From the NCBI GenBank assembly GCA_035906255.1, contig JAMIFM010000037.1, positions 124,001 through 188,000 on the forward strand: DNA of 64,000 bases, written 5' to 3'. Within the stretch, counting starts at the first letter, position 1. Every line of letters starts with the position of its first letter. Below are positions 8,964 through 17,530 of the stretch, piece by piece. The translations under genes and the position numbers were made by a program. Below the pieces are notes generated by a model, which made no database searches, was not told where the DNA came from, and was given only the letters and a program-made list of their open reading frames with translations. Source of the DNA: SB11 sp035906255 (lineage in GTDB: Bacteria > Bacteroidota > Bacteroidia > UBA8524).

Positions 8964-8990
8964 TTGATAGATAGGGTATAAATACCTTTG
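8964..8990 (+). promoter_or_regulatory. Promoter of LruC gene 2
   Basis: TTG at 8964-8966, 16-nt spacer, TACCTTTG at 8983-8990; ATG at 9032. The spacer is a little shorter than usual. Confidence 0.55.
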
Positions 8991-9031
8991 CTTAACATTC
9001 AGATTAAAAATAACTACAACAACCGACTTAT

Positions 9032-11239
9032 ATGAAACTACTTAAACTTTCAGCTTTGCCGATAGCACTCATAATGGGGCTAATGAGCTGCAAACGAGAC
9101 AACCCCGGCGACAACAACACCAATCCCGGTGGCGAGGTAAGCATTGAGGCTAAAGACCTTGTGGTACCCGCAAAGTTCAACTTTGAAACTGAGAAAGAAC
9201 TTACTATCCGCGTAGCTATTGCAAACCCAACTCACCAAGGGGCAAGGTATGTAGTGAAAGTTTATACCGAAGTTCCTTCAACAGGTGCAGTAATCGCAAC
9301 AGGTATTACTGATGCTGCTACTTATGAGTACAGCACTAAAATACGTGTACCTGCATCAGAAGATTATATTTTTATTGAGAAGATAAACGAAGACGGCAGC
9401 AGCCAGTTTGAGAAAGTAAAAGCCAACAAATTTGTGGCAGCAACGTTTACAGGTGCCCCTGACGACGGTAAATACACTTTCCAAAAATCAGGCAGCGGTA
9501 TGACTTGTAACACAGGCTGCACCCGTACAGTAAATAACCTTAGCAGCAACGAAACTGTAGGTAATAACGAAACCGTTTGTTTTACAGGAACGCTAAATGG
9601 TAGTATCACCATTAATGGTGGCGGTACTATAAAAGTGTGCGGTAGTGGTAGCATTACAGGCCTTACTATGAACGGTAATGCCAAGGCTTATATTCTTGAA
9701 AACACCATCATTAGCCTGTCAAACCTTAATACAAATGGCAGCTCAACTACATTTAAAAACTGGAGTGATAGTTTGAAAACCGGTGGTACCATATCTATAA
9801 ATGGTATAATCGAGAATCATGGTAAAATGTACGTAAACGGTGATTTGAATGCCAATGCAAACAGTGATATGAAAAACTATGGTGTAATTAAAATCACCAG
9901 CAACTTTAACGTAAACAAGAAATTTACCAACTACCATCAAATTACCGTGAACGGTACTATGGATAACAACGCCAACGGTGAGTTTAAAAACTACTGCTAC
10001 TTATGGGTGAAGCAAAACCTAAATAACAATGGTTATATGCTTAATACATCATTCGTTAAAACAGAAGCTACTTATACTCAAAACAGCAACGGCGATACAG
10101 AGTTGGATAACGGGGCACTAATATCAGTGCAAAACCTGATGTTGAATAAAGAAATTGAAGGAACAGGAACTAACCGCAGCAAGTTTAAGGTAAAAGGAAC
10201 CACCACCATCAATAACAATGGTAAACTGAAAGGTAAACTTGACCTTTGCGACAGCAACGGTGTAGAAACCAACAACGGTACAATATCATCACCTGCTGCT
10301 CTTAGCTGTACAGGTACAATACCTGTGTCAACTTGTAACACAGAAGGTTTTGGTGTAGTTGTAATCCAAGACGCGGACAGCGACGGAGTAGCCGATGCTC
10401 AAGACGAATACCCCAACGACCCTGCCCGTGCCTTCAACAGCTACTATCCCTCAGCCACCACCACAGCCACCCTTGCTTTTGAAGATTTGTGGCCTGCAAC
10501 AGGCGATTATGACTACAACGACCTTGTATTAGCGTACAACATCCAAAAAGTGTTAAACGCCAGCAACAAAGTAGTAGATTATAAAGTGAAGATGAAAGTA
10601 AAAGCCATCGGTGCATCGTTTGACAATGGCTTCGGTTTCCAATTAGACGAATTAGTACCCTCAGACGTAGCCAGCGTAACCGGCCAAGTATTGGTACGCA
10701 GCTACATCACCCGCAATGCCAACAACACAGAAGCAAGCCAAAGCAAAGCCGTAATCGTATGCTTCGATTCACCCGAACCATCACTACAACGTGCAGCAGG
10801 CTCATTCTTCAATACCATCCAAGCCAACGGTACAGGAACCTCAGACACCATCCGAGTAAACGTAACCTTTGCCAGCCCGATAGTGGATAGCAAATTGGAG
10901 ATTGGCGATTTCAACCCCTTCATCATGACCAACAAACGTCGTGGCTACGAAGTACACTTAGGCAATATGCGCCCCACAGACTTGGCAACCACCAGCCTGT
11001 TTGGCACAGCTCAAGACCGTACCAACGTAAGTGGAAACGTATTCTACAAAACAGCCAACGGAATGCCATGGGCAATATCACTGCCTGTAGATTTCAGCTA
11101 CCCTGTAGAACGCTCATCAGTAACATCAGGTTACAACTACTTTGATGATTGGGCAATATCAGGCGGTACTACTTATACTGACTGGTACACCACCAACCCC
11201 GGTAACCGTAACAATAGCAATATATACACACCTAATTAA
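9032..11239 (+). CDS. LruC-domain lipoprotein, copy 2
   Basis: 735 residues with the same order of parts as copy 1: lipobox GLMSC (Cys20), conserved N-terminal domain, Asn/Gly-rich predicted beta-helix (about 160-430), acidic DADSDGVADAQDEYPND, and LruC/DUF4842-like C-terminus. Cys159, Cys163, Cys183 and Cys203 match the copy 1 positions. The C-terminal 260 or so residues differ from copy 3 at only a couple of positions before the last 15. It has its own promoter and terminator, so the three genes can be expressed independently. The role is unknown. Confidence 0.85.
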   Translation: MKLLKLSALPIALIMGLMSCKRDNPGDNNTNPGGEVSIEAKDLVVPAKFNFETEKELTIRVAIANPTHQGARYVVKVYTEVPSTGAVIATGITDAATYEYSTKIRVPASEDYIFIEKINEDGSSQFEKVKANKFVAATFTGAPDDGKYTFQKSGSGMTCNTGCTRTVNNLSSNETVGNNETVCFTGTLNGSITINGGGTIKVCGSGSITGLTMNGNAKAYILENTIISLSNLNTNGSSTTFKNWSDSLKTGGTISINGIIENHGKMYVNGDLNANANSDMKNYGVIKITSNFNVNKKFTNYHQITVNGTMDNNANGEFKNYCYLWVKQNLNNNGYMLNTSFVKTEATYTQNSNGDTELDNGALISVQNLMLNKEIEGTGTNRSKFKVKGTTTINNNGKLKGKLDLCDSNGVETNNGTISSPAALSCTGTIPVSTCNTEGFGVVVIQDADSDGVADAQDEYPNDPARAFNSYYPSATTTATLAFEDLWPATGDYDYNDLVLAYNIQKVLNASNKVVDYKVKMKVKAIGASFDNGFGFQLDELVPSDVASVTGQVLVRSYITRNANNTEASQSKAVIVCFDSPEPSLQRAAGSFFNTIQANGTGTSDTIRVNVTFASPIVDSKLEIGDFNPFIMTNKRRGYEVHLGNMRPTDLATTSLFGTAQDRTNVSGNVFYKTANGMPWAISLPVDFSYPVERSSVTSGYNYFDDWAISGGTTYTDWYTTNPGNRNNSNIYTPN

Positions 11240-11268
11240 GGAATCATTAGTGTTTAATTTTTCATGAC

Positions 11269-11290
11269 AAAGCCCCCATTTGGGGGCTTT
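11269..11290 (+). terminator. Terminator after LruC gene 2
   Basis: Same AAAGCCCCC/GGGGGCTTT stem as after copy 1, followed by TGTTTTTT. Confidence 0.85.
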
Positions 11291-11439
11291 TGTTTTTTAT
11301 AGTTTGACAAAACCAATGCACGATTGTATATTTAAAACACAGGAACCGTCATTTAAATAACCCGAGACTACAGATTTTTGACTTACAGTAAAAGAAACAA
11401 CCATTCACATAAAAATCCCCCCGTTGGTTTAAAACTTTA

Positions 11440-11469
11440 TTGTGGATAAACAATGCACCCATACCTTTG
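11440..11469 (+). promoter_or_regulatory. Promoter of LruC gene 3
   Basis: TTG at 11440-11442, 19-nt spacer and TACCTTTG at 11462-11469: a near-ideal Bacteroidota promoter. It overlaps the upstream in-frame ATG at 11453, ruling that start out. Confidence 0.65.
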
Positions 11470-11500
11470 TTTCAACATTAAAACTCAAAAAATACCGATT

Positions 11501-13714
11501 ATGAAATTAGTTAAATTTTCAGCCTTACCTATAGCCCTTTTAATGGGGTTAATGAGTTGTAAAAGGGATAATCCCGGTGATAATAATAACAACACCAATC
11601 CCGGCGGCGAAGTAAGCATTGAGGCTAAAGACCTTGTGGTACCTGCCAATTTCAACTTTGAAACCGAAAAAGAATTAAGCATTCGTGTAGCAGTTGCAAA
11701 CCCAAGCCACCCCGGAGCAAGGTATGTAGTGAAAATTTATACAGAAGTTCCTTCAACAGGTGCAGTAATCGCAACAGGTATTACTGATGCTGCTACCTAT
11801 GAGTACAGCACTAAAATACGTGTACCTGCATCAGAAGACTATATATATATAGAAAAGATAAACGAAGACGGTAGCAGCGAATATGAAAAAGTAAAAGCCA
11901 ACAAATTTGTGGCAGCAACGTTTACAGGTGCTCCTGACGACGGTAAATACACCTTCCAAAAATCAGGCAGCGGGATGACCTGCTCAAGCGGTAATACCCG
12001 TGTGGTAAATAACCTAAGCAGCAACGAGATTGTAAACAGCGGCGAAACAGTATCATTTACCGGTACTATCACCGGTAGCATTACAATACGCGGCGGCGGT
12101 GTAGCAAAAATATGTGCAAGCGGTAACAGCTCAGGTCTTACTATTGAAGGTAACGGTGCTGCTTACATTCTTGAAAACACCATTCTACAGTTTAGCAACA
12201 TTAACTGCAACAGCAACAACGTAACCTTTAAAAACTGGAGCGACAGCTTGCGTACCTCAGGTTCAATATCATTGAACGGTACTTGCGAAAATCACGGTAA
12301 ACTATATGTGAACGGTGATTTAAGCATCAACTCTGACGGTGATTTGAAAAACTACGGTACTTTGAACATCAGCAGCAACTTTAACGTAAACAAGAAATTT
12401 AAAAACTACCACCACACCACTGTTAACGGTATTATGAACAATAACAGCAACGGTGAAGTGAAAAACTACTGTTTCCTTTGGGTTAAACAAACCTACAACA
12501 ACAACGATAAGTTGTATAACTACAGCTTTGTAAAAGTAGGCGGTCAATACACAGCAAACAGCAATGGTAAAACATATTTAGATAACGGTTCAGCCTTATA
12601 TGCAGCCAGCCTGATGGTTAACGAAGAGATTTCGGGCACAGGTACCAACCGCAGCAAACTTAAAGTTACAGGTAATACTACCATTAACAGCAGTGGTAAA
12701 ATAAGCGGTAAACTTGACCTTTGCGATAGCAACGGTATCGAAACTAACTGGGGTACAATACAATCACCCGCAGCAGCAAGCTGTACAGGTTACATTGCCA
12801 GCAGCACTTGTTTCCCCGGCGGATTTGGTCAACCAACTATCCAAGACGCGGACAGTGACGGAGTAGCCGATGCTCAAGACGAATACCCCAACGACCCTGC
12901 CCGTGCTTTCAACAGCTACTATCCCTCAGCCACCACCACAGCCACCCTTGCTTTTGAAGATTTGTGGCCTGCAACAGGCGATTATGACTACAACGACCTT
13001 GTATTGGCCTACAACATCCAAAAAGTGTTAAACGCCAGCAACAAAGTAGTAGATTATAAAGTGAAGATGAAAGTAAAAGCCATCGGAGCATCATTCGACA
13101 ATGGCTTCGGCTTCCAGTTAGACGAATTAGTACCCTCAGACGTAGCCAGTGTAACCGGCCAAGTATTAGTACGCAGCTATATCACCCGCAATGCCAACAA
13201 CACAGAAGCAAGCCAAAGCAAAGCCGTAATCGTGTGCTTCGATTCACCCGAACCATCACTACAACGTGCAGCAGGCTCATTCTTCAATACCATCCAAGCC
13301 AACGGTACAGGAACCTCAGACACCATCCGAGTAAACGTAACCTTTGCCAGCCCGATAGTGGACAGCAAATTGGAGATTGGCGATTTCAACCCCTTCATCA
13401 TGACCAACAAGCGTCGTGGCTACGAAGTTCACTTAGGCAATATGCGTCCTACGGACTTGGCAACCACCAGTTTGTTTGGCACAGGTCAAGACCGCACCAA
13501 CGTGAGTGGCAACGTATTCTACAAAACAGCCAACGGAATGCCATGGGCAATATCACTGCCTGTAGATTTCAGCTACCCTGTAGAACGCTCATCAGTAACA
13601 TCAGGTTACAACTACTTTGATGATTGGGCAGTGTCAGGCGGTACTTCATTCACATCATGGTACACCAATAACCCCGGTAACCGTAACAACGGTAATATAT
13701 ACACCCCTAATTAA
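11501..13714 (+). CDS. LruC-domain lipoprotein, copy 3
   Basis: 737 residues from ATG 11501; a 16-residue in-frame extension to 11453 crosses the promoter and would hide the signal peptide MKLVKFSALPIALLMGLMSC (lipidated Cys20). Domain order matches copies 1 and 2. Two cysteines present in the other copies are replaced here (Asn165 and Ser185), while Cys161 and Cys205 remain. Its middle region resembles copy 2 more than copy 1 and its 3' third is nearly identical to copy 2, indicating recent duplication or gene conversion. The role is unknown. Confidence 0.85.
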   Translation: MKLVKFSALPIALLMGLMSCKRDNPGDNNNNTNPGGEVSIEAKDLVVPANFNFETEKELSIRVAVANPSHPGARYVVKIYTEVPSTGAVIATGITDAATYEYSTKIRVPASEDYIYIEKINEDGSSEYEKVKANKFVAATFTGAPDDGKYTFQKSGSGMTCSSGNTRVVNNLSSNEIVNSGETVSFTGTITGSITIRGGGVAKICASGNSSGLTIEGNGAAYILENTILQFSNINCNSNNVTFKNWSDSLRTSGSISLNGTCENHGKLYVNGDLSINSDGDLKNYGTLNISSNFNVNKKFKNYHHTTVNGIMNNNSNGEVKNYCFLWVKQTYNNNDKLYNYSFVKVGGQYTANSNGKTYLDNGSALYAASLMVNEEISGTGTNRSKLKVTGNTTINSSGKISGKLDLCDSNGIETNWGTIQSPAAASCTGYIASSTCFPGGFGQPTIQDADSDGVADAQDEYPNDPARAFNSYYPSATTTATLAFEDLWPATGDYDYNDLVLAYNIQKVLNASNKVVDYKVKMKVKAIGASFDNGFGFQLDELVPSDVASVTGQVLVRSYITRNANNTEASQSKAVIVCFDSPEPSLQRAAGSFFNTIQANGTGTSDTIRVNVTFASPIVDSKLEIGDFNPFIMTNKRRGYEVHLGNMRPTDLATTSLFGTGQDRTNVSGNVFYKTANGMPWAISLPVDFSYPVERSSVTSGYNYFDDWAVSGGTSFTSWYTNNPGNRNNGNIYTPN

Positions 13715-13752
13715 TAAGAGACTACAAATCGGTAGTGTTTAGTTTTCATAAC

Positions 13753-13774
13753 GCCCCCGCGAGTTCGCGGGGGC
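13753..13774 (+). terminator. Terminator after LruC gene 3
   Basis: GC-rich 9-bp stem (13753-13761 with 13766-13774), 4-nt loop, followed by TTTTTTATTTTTT. Confidence 0.9.
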
Positions 13775-13907
13775 TTTTTTATTTTTTGCCTGTCTTTGCA
13801 GCGTAAAAAAACAGTAAAAACAGAACCCGCAGAGTAATAAACAACTGCGGGCGGTTGAAGCCTACCGTTAAAACCACTAATTTGCAAACCCGATACATCA
13901 AAAATTT

Positions 13908-16844
13908 ATGAAAATCAGAAACCTACTTGTTATCATTATAGGGTTTATAGTTTGCTTGCCGCTTGCGGCACAGGGGCAATACGAGTTTACCGAATTACCC
14001 GCCGACCCTTATAAAACCCGCGTGTATAAATTGCCAAACGGCCTCACGGTGATGATGAGCGTAAACAAAAACGCACCCCAGATACAAACCATGATAGCCG
14101 TGCGTGCAGGTAGCAAAAACGACCCTTATGATAACACAGGGTTGGCACACTACCTTGAACACCTGCTATTTAAAGGCACTGAAAGTTTTGGAACGAAATC
14201 ATACGGTGGCGAAAAATTCTTTTTGAGCAAAATAGAAGCGTATTACGGGTTGTATGCGCAAACCACTGATAGCAACACACGTGCAAAGCTGTATAAACTG
14301 ATAGATTCAGTATCGTATTTGGCATCTAAAATTGCCATTGCTAACGAGTACGACCGCATGATGCAATACATTGGTGCAACAGGCACTAATGCGTTTACGA
14401 GCACCGACCAAACGGTGTATATTAATAATATTCCGACCAACCAGCTTGAAAGGTGGTTAAAGATTGAAGCCGACCGTTTTATGCACCCCGTGTTCCGTTT
14501 ATTCCATACAGAGTTGGAAGCGGTGTACGAAGAGAAAAATATAAGCCTCGACAACGACAACGATAAAGCCTACGATGCCCTGATGGCAGGGGTTTTTTAT
14601 AACCACCCCTACGGCACACAAACCACCATCGGTACGGTAGAACATCTTAAAAACCCTTCATTGGTTAAAATCCGTGAGTTTTTTGACAAGTTTTACAAAG
14701 CCGATAATATGGCGTTGATAATTTCGGGTGATTTTGACCCCGACCAAACTATACAATTGGTTGACAGGTATTTGGGGCAACTGCCCTCAGGTGCTGCATC
14801 GCGCGATATGCTGGTACCCGAAGGTGCCGACCTTTTTGCAATGGCTCCCGCCGACCAAGAATATACTGTAGTTGGCCCCAAAGAAGAAAAAGTGTTTTTG
14901 GGGTATCGTACTGCCAAAGCATCCAGCCAAGATGCCTTGCTGCTGTACATGACGGATATGATACTGGCCAATTCGCAGGCGGGTATGTTGGATATTAATC
15001 TGAACAAAGCCCAAAAGTTACAATACGCTGTGTGTTCACCCTTTTTGATGAACGATTTCAGTATGCACTATTTTGTGGCAACCCCCAAAGAAGGGCAAAG
15101 CCTGCAAGACTGTCGCACCTTGTTGTTAGATGAACTTGAAAAATTAAAACGCGGTGAGTTTGATGAGGCCATTATGCAGGCTATTGTTGAAAACCTAAGA
15201 CTTAGTCGCGCCACATCATTTAATGATAACTATGCCCGTTGCAACCAAATGTTGGATGCTTTTGTATTTGGGCAGGAATGGAAAGATGTGGTAGATATGC
15301 CTGAACGCTTGGCCAAACTTACCAAACAAGATATTATTGAGTTTGCAAAGCGTACCTACACTGCGCAAAAGCGCACTACTGTTTATAAAGTGATGGGTAA
15401 AGATACTGCGATACAAAAAGTACCCAAACCCGTAATTACCCCTATCGAGACCAACCGCGAAGCACAAAGCCATTTTGCCCGCAAACTGTATGCTGAGCAG
15501 ATAAGCCCCTTGCAGGCCGTATTCCCTGATTTTACAAAAGATTTGGCAGTAACCTCTTTTGGTAAAGGCAAACGTGAAGTGAAACTGAACTATGTAGCCA
15601 ATACAGAAACCGATTATTTTGATTTGCAGATACGGTTTGATATGGGAACTTTAAACGACCCTTGGTTGCAACATTTTGCCGATTATATGCCCTACATAGC
15701 TACCGCAACCAAAACCAATGAACAACTGAGCAGAGAGTTATTTAACCTTGCTTGCGAGTTTGGTTTTGTGGCTGAAGCCGAAGAGAGCTATATATACTTG
15801 CGTGGACTAAACAAAAATTTTGACAAGGCATATTCCTTATTAAACGAGGTATTTACTACTGCCAAAGTAGAGGATGCTATATGGCAAAACCTTGTAGCCG
15901 ATATACAAAAGACTCGCGAGGATGCTAAAACCAACAAAAACATACTGTTACGTAGGGCATTACGCAACTATGCACGCTATGGCGGTAAAAACAATCCCTT
16001 TACAACACTAGTACCCGTTGCCGAACTTAAAAAACAAAAAGCTGCTGATTTGCAGGAGAAGCTAAACAACCTGTTGCACTTTAAACACAATGTATGGTAT
16101 TACGGCCCTATGCCGCAAGAGCAATTGGCTGATAAAGCAGCAAGTGTTTTGAAAGTAGAAAAGAAACTTAAAAAACTGCCCAAGGCTAAAAAATTTGAAG
16201 CAGTTCAGCCCAAAAAGCCGGTAATATACTTTGTGCCTTATGATATGGTGCAGGCCGAAATAATATGGGAACGCCCTATTAAAAATTTCAGTAATGATAA
16301 CATAGCAGTTGCCAACGTGTATAACGAGTACTTTGGCAGTGGTATGTATAGCCTTGTATTCCAAACCATCCGTGAGTCTAAAGCGTTGGCATACTCTGCC
16401 AATGCGTATGTGGCTGCTCCGGCAGCAAGTGGTAAACCTGCTTTTGTAAGTGCTTATATAGGTACACAAGCTGATAAACTGCCGGCTGCAATAGATGGTA
16501 TGAAAGCCCTTATGGATTCTGTACCTGTCGACCGTTTTGTAGCCGATTTGCCTCGCGCATCGGTACGCAAACAAATTGAATCAGAACGTATAACCGGACA
16601 ACGTTTGTTAGAGGAAAGCAACCGTGCCCAAAAACTGGGGCTTAACAAGCCCGTTAATCAATTGGTGTATGAAACGTTGGATAAGGTAACAGCTGAAAAG
16701 ATTGCCGAAATGCAAAGGCAGGCGTTTGTAAATCAAAACTTTGCTATTTGCCTGATAGGCTCAAAAGACCTGATAAACCTTGAAGAGCTTAAAAAATATG
16801 GAACAGTGGTAGAGCTTACCTTGCAAGATGTGTACGGATACTAA
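13908..16844 (+). CDS. M16-family zinc metallopeptidase (pitrilysin-like)
   Basis: A 978-residue exported protease. The signal peptide is about 1-22 (ending LAAQGQ). The inverted zinc motif HYLEH lies at 81-85, with the third zinc ligand in ELEAVYEE (Glu208/209). The spacing between HxxEH and this glutamate is longer than in most M16 proteins because of an insertion around 100-150 (SKIEAYYGLYAQTTDSN). The second half (about 520-978) is the non-catalytic M16 repeat and keeps SGMYSLVFQTIRESKALAYSANA. Such enzymes degrade peptides in the periplasm; the substrate is unknown. Confidence 0.92.
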   Translation: MKIRNLLVIIIGFIVCLPLAAQGQYEFTELPADPYKTRVYKLPNGLTVMMSVNKNAPQIQTMIAVRAGSKNDPYDNTGLAHYLEHLLFKGTESFGTKSYGGEKFFLSKIEAYYGLYAQTTDSNTRAKLYKLIDSVSYLASKIAIANEYDRMMQYIGATGTNAFTSTDQTVYINNIPTNQLERWLKIEADRFMHPVFRLFHTELEAVYEEKNISLDNDNDKAYDALMAGVFYNHPYGTQTTIGTVEHLKNPSLVKIREFFDKFYKADNMALIISGDFDPDQTIQLVDRYLGQLPSGAASRDMLVPEGADLFAMAPADQEYTVVGPKEEKVFLGYRTAKASSQDALLLYMTDMILANSQAGMLDINLNKAQKLQYAVCSPFLMNDFSMHYFVATPKEGQSLQDCRTLLLDELEKLKRGEFDEAIMQAIVENLRLSRATSFNDNYARCNQMLDAFVFGQEWKDVVDMPERLAKLTKQDIIEFAKRTYTAQKRTTVYKVMGKDTAIQKVPKPVITPIETNREAQSHFARKLYAEQISPLQAVFPDFTKDLAVTSFGKGKREVKLNYVANTETDYFDLQIRFDMGTLNDPWLQHFADYMPYIATATKTNEQLSRELFNLACEFGFVAEAEESYIYLRGLNKNFDKAYSLLNEVFTTAKVEDAIWQNLVADIQKTREDAKTNKNILLRRALRNYARYGGKNNPFTTLVPVAELKKQKAADLQEKLNNLLHFKHNVWYYGPMPQEQLADKAASVLKVEKKLKKLPKAKKFEAVQPKKPVIYFVPYDMVQAEIIWERPIKNFSNDNIAVANVYNEYFGSGMYSLVFQTIRESKALAYSANAYVAAPAASGKPAFVSAYIGTQADKLPAAIDGMKALMDSVPVDRFVADLPRASVRKQIESERITGQRLLEESNRAQKLGLNKPVNQLVYETLDKVTAEKIAEMQRQAFVNQNFAICLIGSKDLINLEELKKYGTVVELTLQDVYGY

Positions 16845-16860
16845 ATAGTATAAGATTTCT

Positions 16861-16948
16861 CGTCATTGCGAAGTCACCCGAGGCAATCCCAAACCGAAAA
16901 TACAACCGGATTGCTACATCAGCCGACGACGGCTTTTTCGCAGTGACG
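16861..16948. repeat. Palindromic element with CGTCATTGCGAA ends
   Basis: An 88-bp segment whose ends are inverted copies (CGTCATTGCGAA at 16861, TTCGCAGTGACG at 16937-16948, one mismatch), with inner inverted GGCAATCC/GGATTGCT. A relative lies at 29927-30033. It looks like a REP- or MITE-type non-autonomous repeat. Confidence 0.75.
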
Positions 16949-17462
16949 GGTATATCCTTTCTTTCCGAGCGTAGCGAGGAATCTTATTACAACTGTGTTG
17001 ACACGGTGGGATAAGATGCTTCACTATCGTTCAGCATGACATGAAGACACAGACGTTCTCCGAAGCGTCCTCGCTTCGGGAATCAAGAGAGTAGCGTCCC
17101 GCTATATAATTGGTTCGCGTGATGCGACATTAAAGCCACTTCAAGCGCGGACGCCTGAAGAAACCTATATACTTACCCGTCATTGCGAAGAACCTTACTA
17201 CAACTGTGTTAACACGATGGGATAAGATGCTTCACTATCGTTCAGTATGACATGAAGACACAGACGTTCTCCGAAGCGTCCTCGCTTCGGGAATCAAGAG
17301 AGTAGCGTCCCGCTATTAATTGGTTCGCGTGATGCGACATAAGAGCCACTTCAAGCGCGGACGCCTGAAGGAACTCATATACTTACTTGTCATTACGAGG
17401 CTTTCCGAAGCAATCTTGTATAAATCATACTAAAACTCAACAGCAGTTTTTGCAATAACAAT

Positions 17463-17497
17463 AAAGGGGCTGTCTCAAAAATCGAGACAGCCCCTTT
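17463..17497 (-). terminator. Terminator of pyk
   Basis: A 14-bp perfect stem AAAGGGGCTGTCTC with its complement and a 7-nt loop, 34 nt past the pyk stop. Confidence 0.85.
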
Positions 17498-17530
17498 ATA
17501 TTAAATGATACCTATGATTAGACCAAAGTG

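Larger units (their letters stand above)
8759..13714 (+). repeat. Tandem duplication: intergenic region plus LruC gene, two units
   Basis: Unit A (8759-11239) and unit B (11240-13714) each hold a spacer with terminator and promoter followed by a LruC gene. The spacers align along their length, sharing blocks such as ATTTAAAACACAGGAACCG and CCCCCGTTGGTTTAAAA. The last 870 bp of the genes are almost identical. The duplication therefore copied the whole transcription unit. Copy 1 upstream is an older relative without the shared promoter region. Confidence 0.85.
16845..17530. repeat. Non-coding repeat region with tandem 211-bp units
   Basis: No gene is visible in this 686-bp gap. It holds a palindromic element (16861-16948), a direct tandem repeat with a period of 210-211 bp (16983-17190 and 17194-17400), and the pyk terminator (17463-17497). 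Each unit contains the dyads CCGAAGCG-TCCT-CGCTTCGG and CTTCA...TGAAG and ends in a copy of GTCATTRCGARG. The segment is GC-rich relative to its flanks, and the units are about 95 percent alike by eye. Confidence 0.85.

Noticed and set aside
11453..11500. N-terminal extension of LruC copy 3
   Set aside because: It overlaps the TACCTTTG promoter and would bury the lipoprotein signal peptide, which starts at 11501.
7516..13620. Open frames antisense to, or in other frames of, the LruC genes
   Set aside because: They recur at the same relative places in each copy because the genes are homologous; they have no promoter, start context or family likeness.
16983..17400. CRISPR array
   Set aside because: Only two long, nearly identical units without short repeats separated by unique spacers, and no cas genes nearby.
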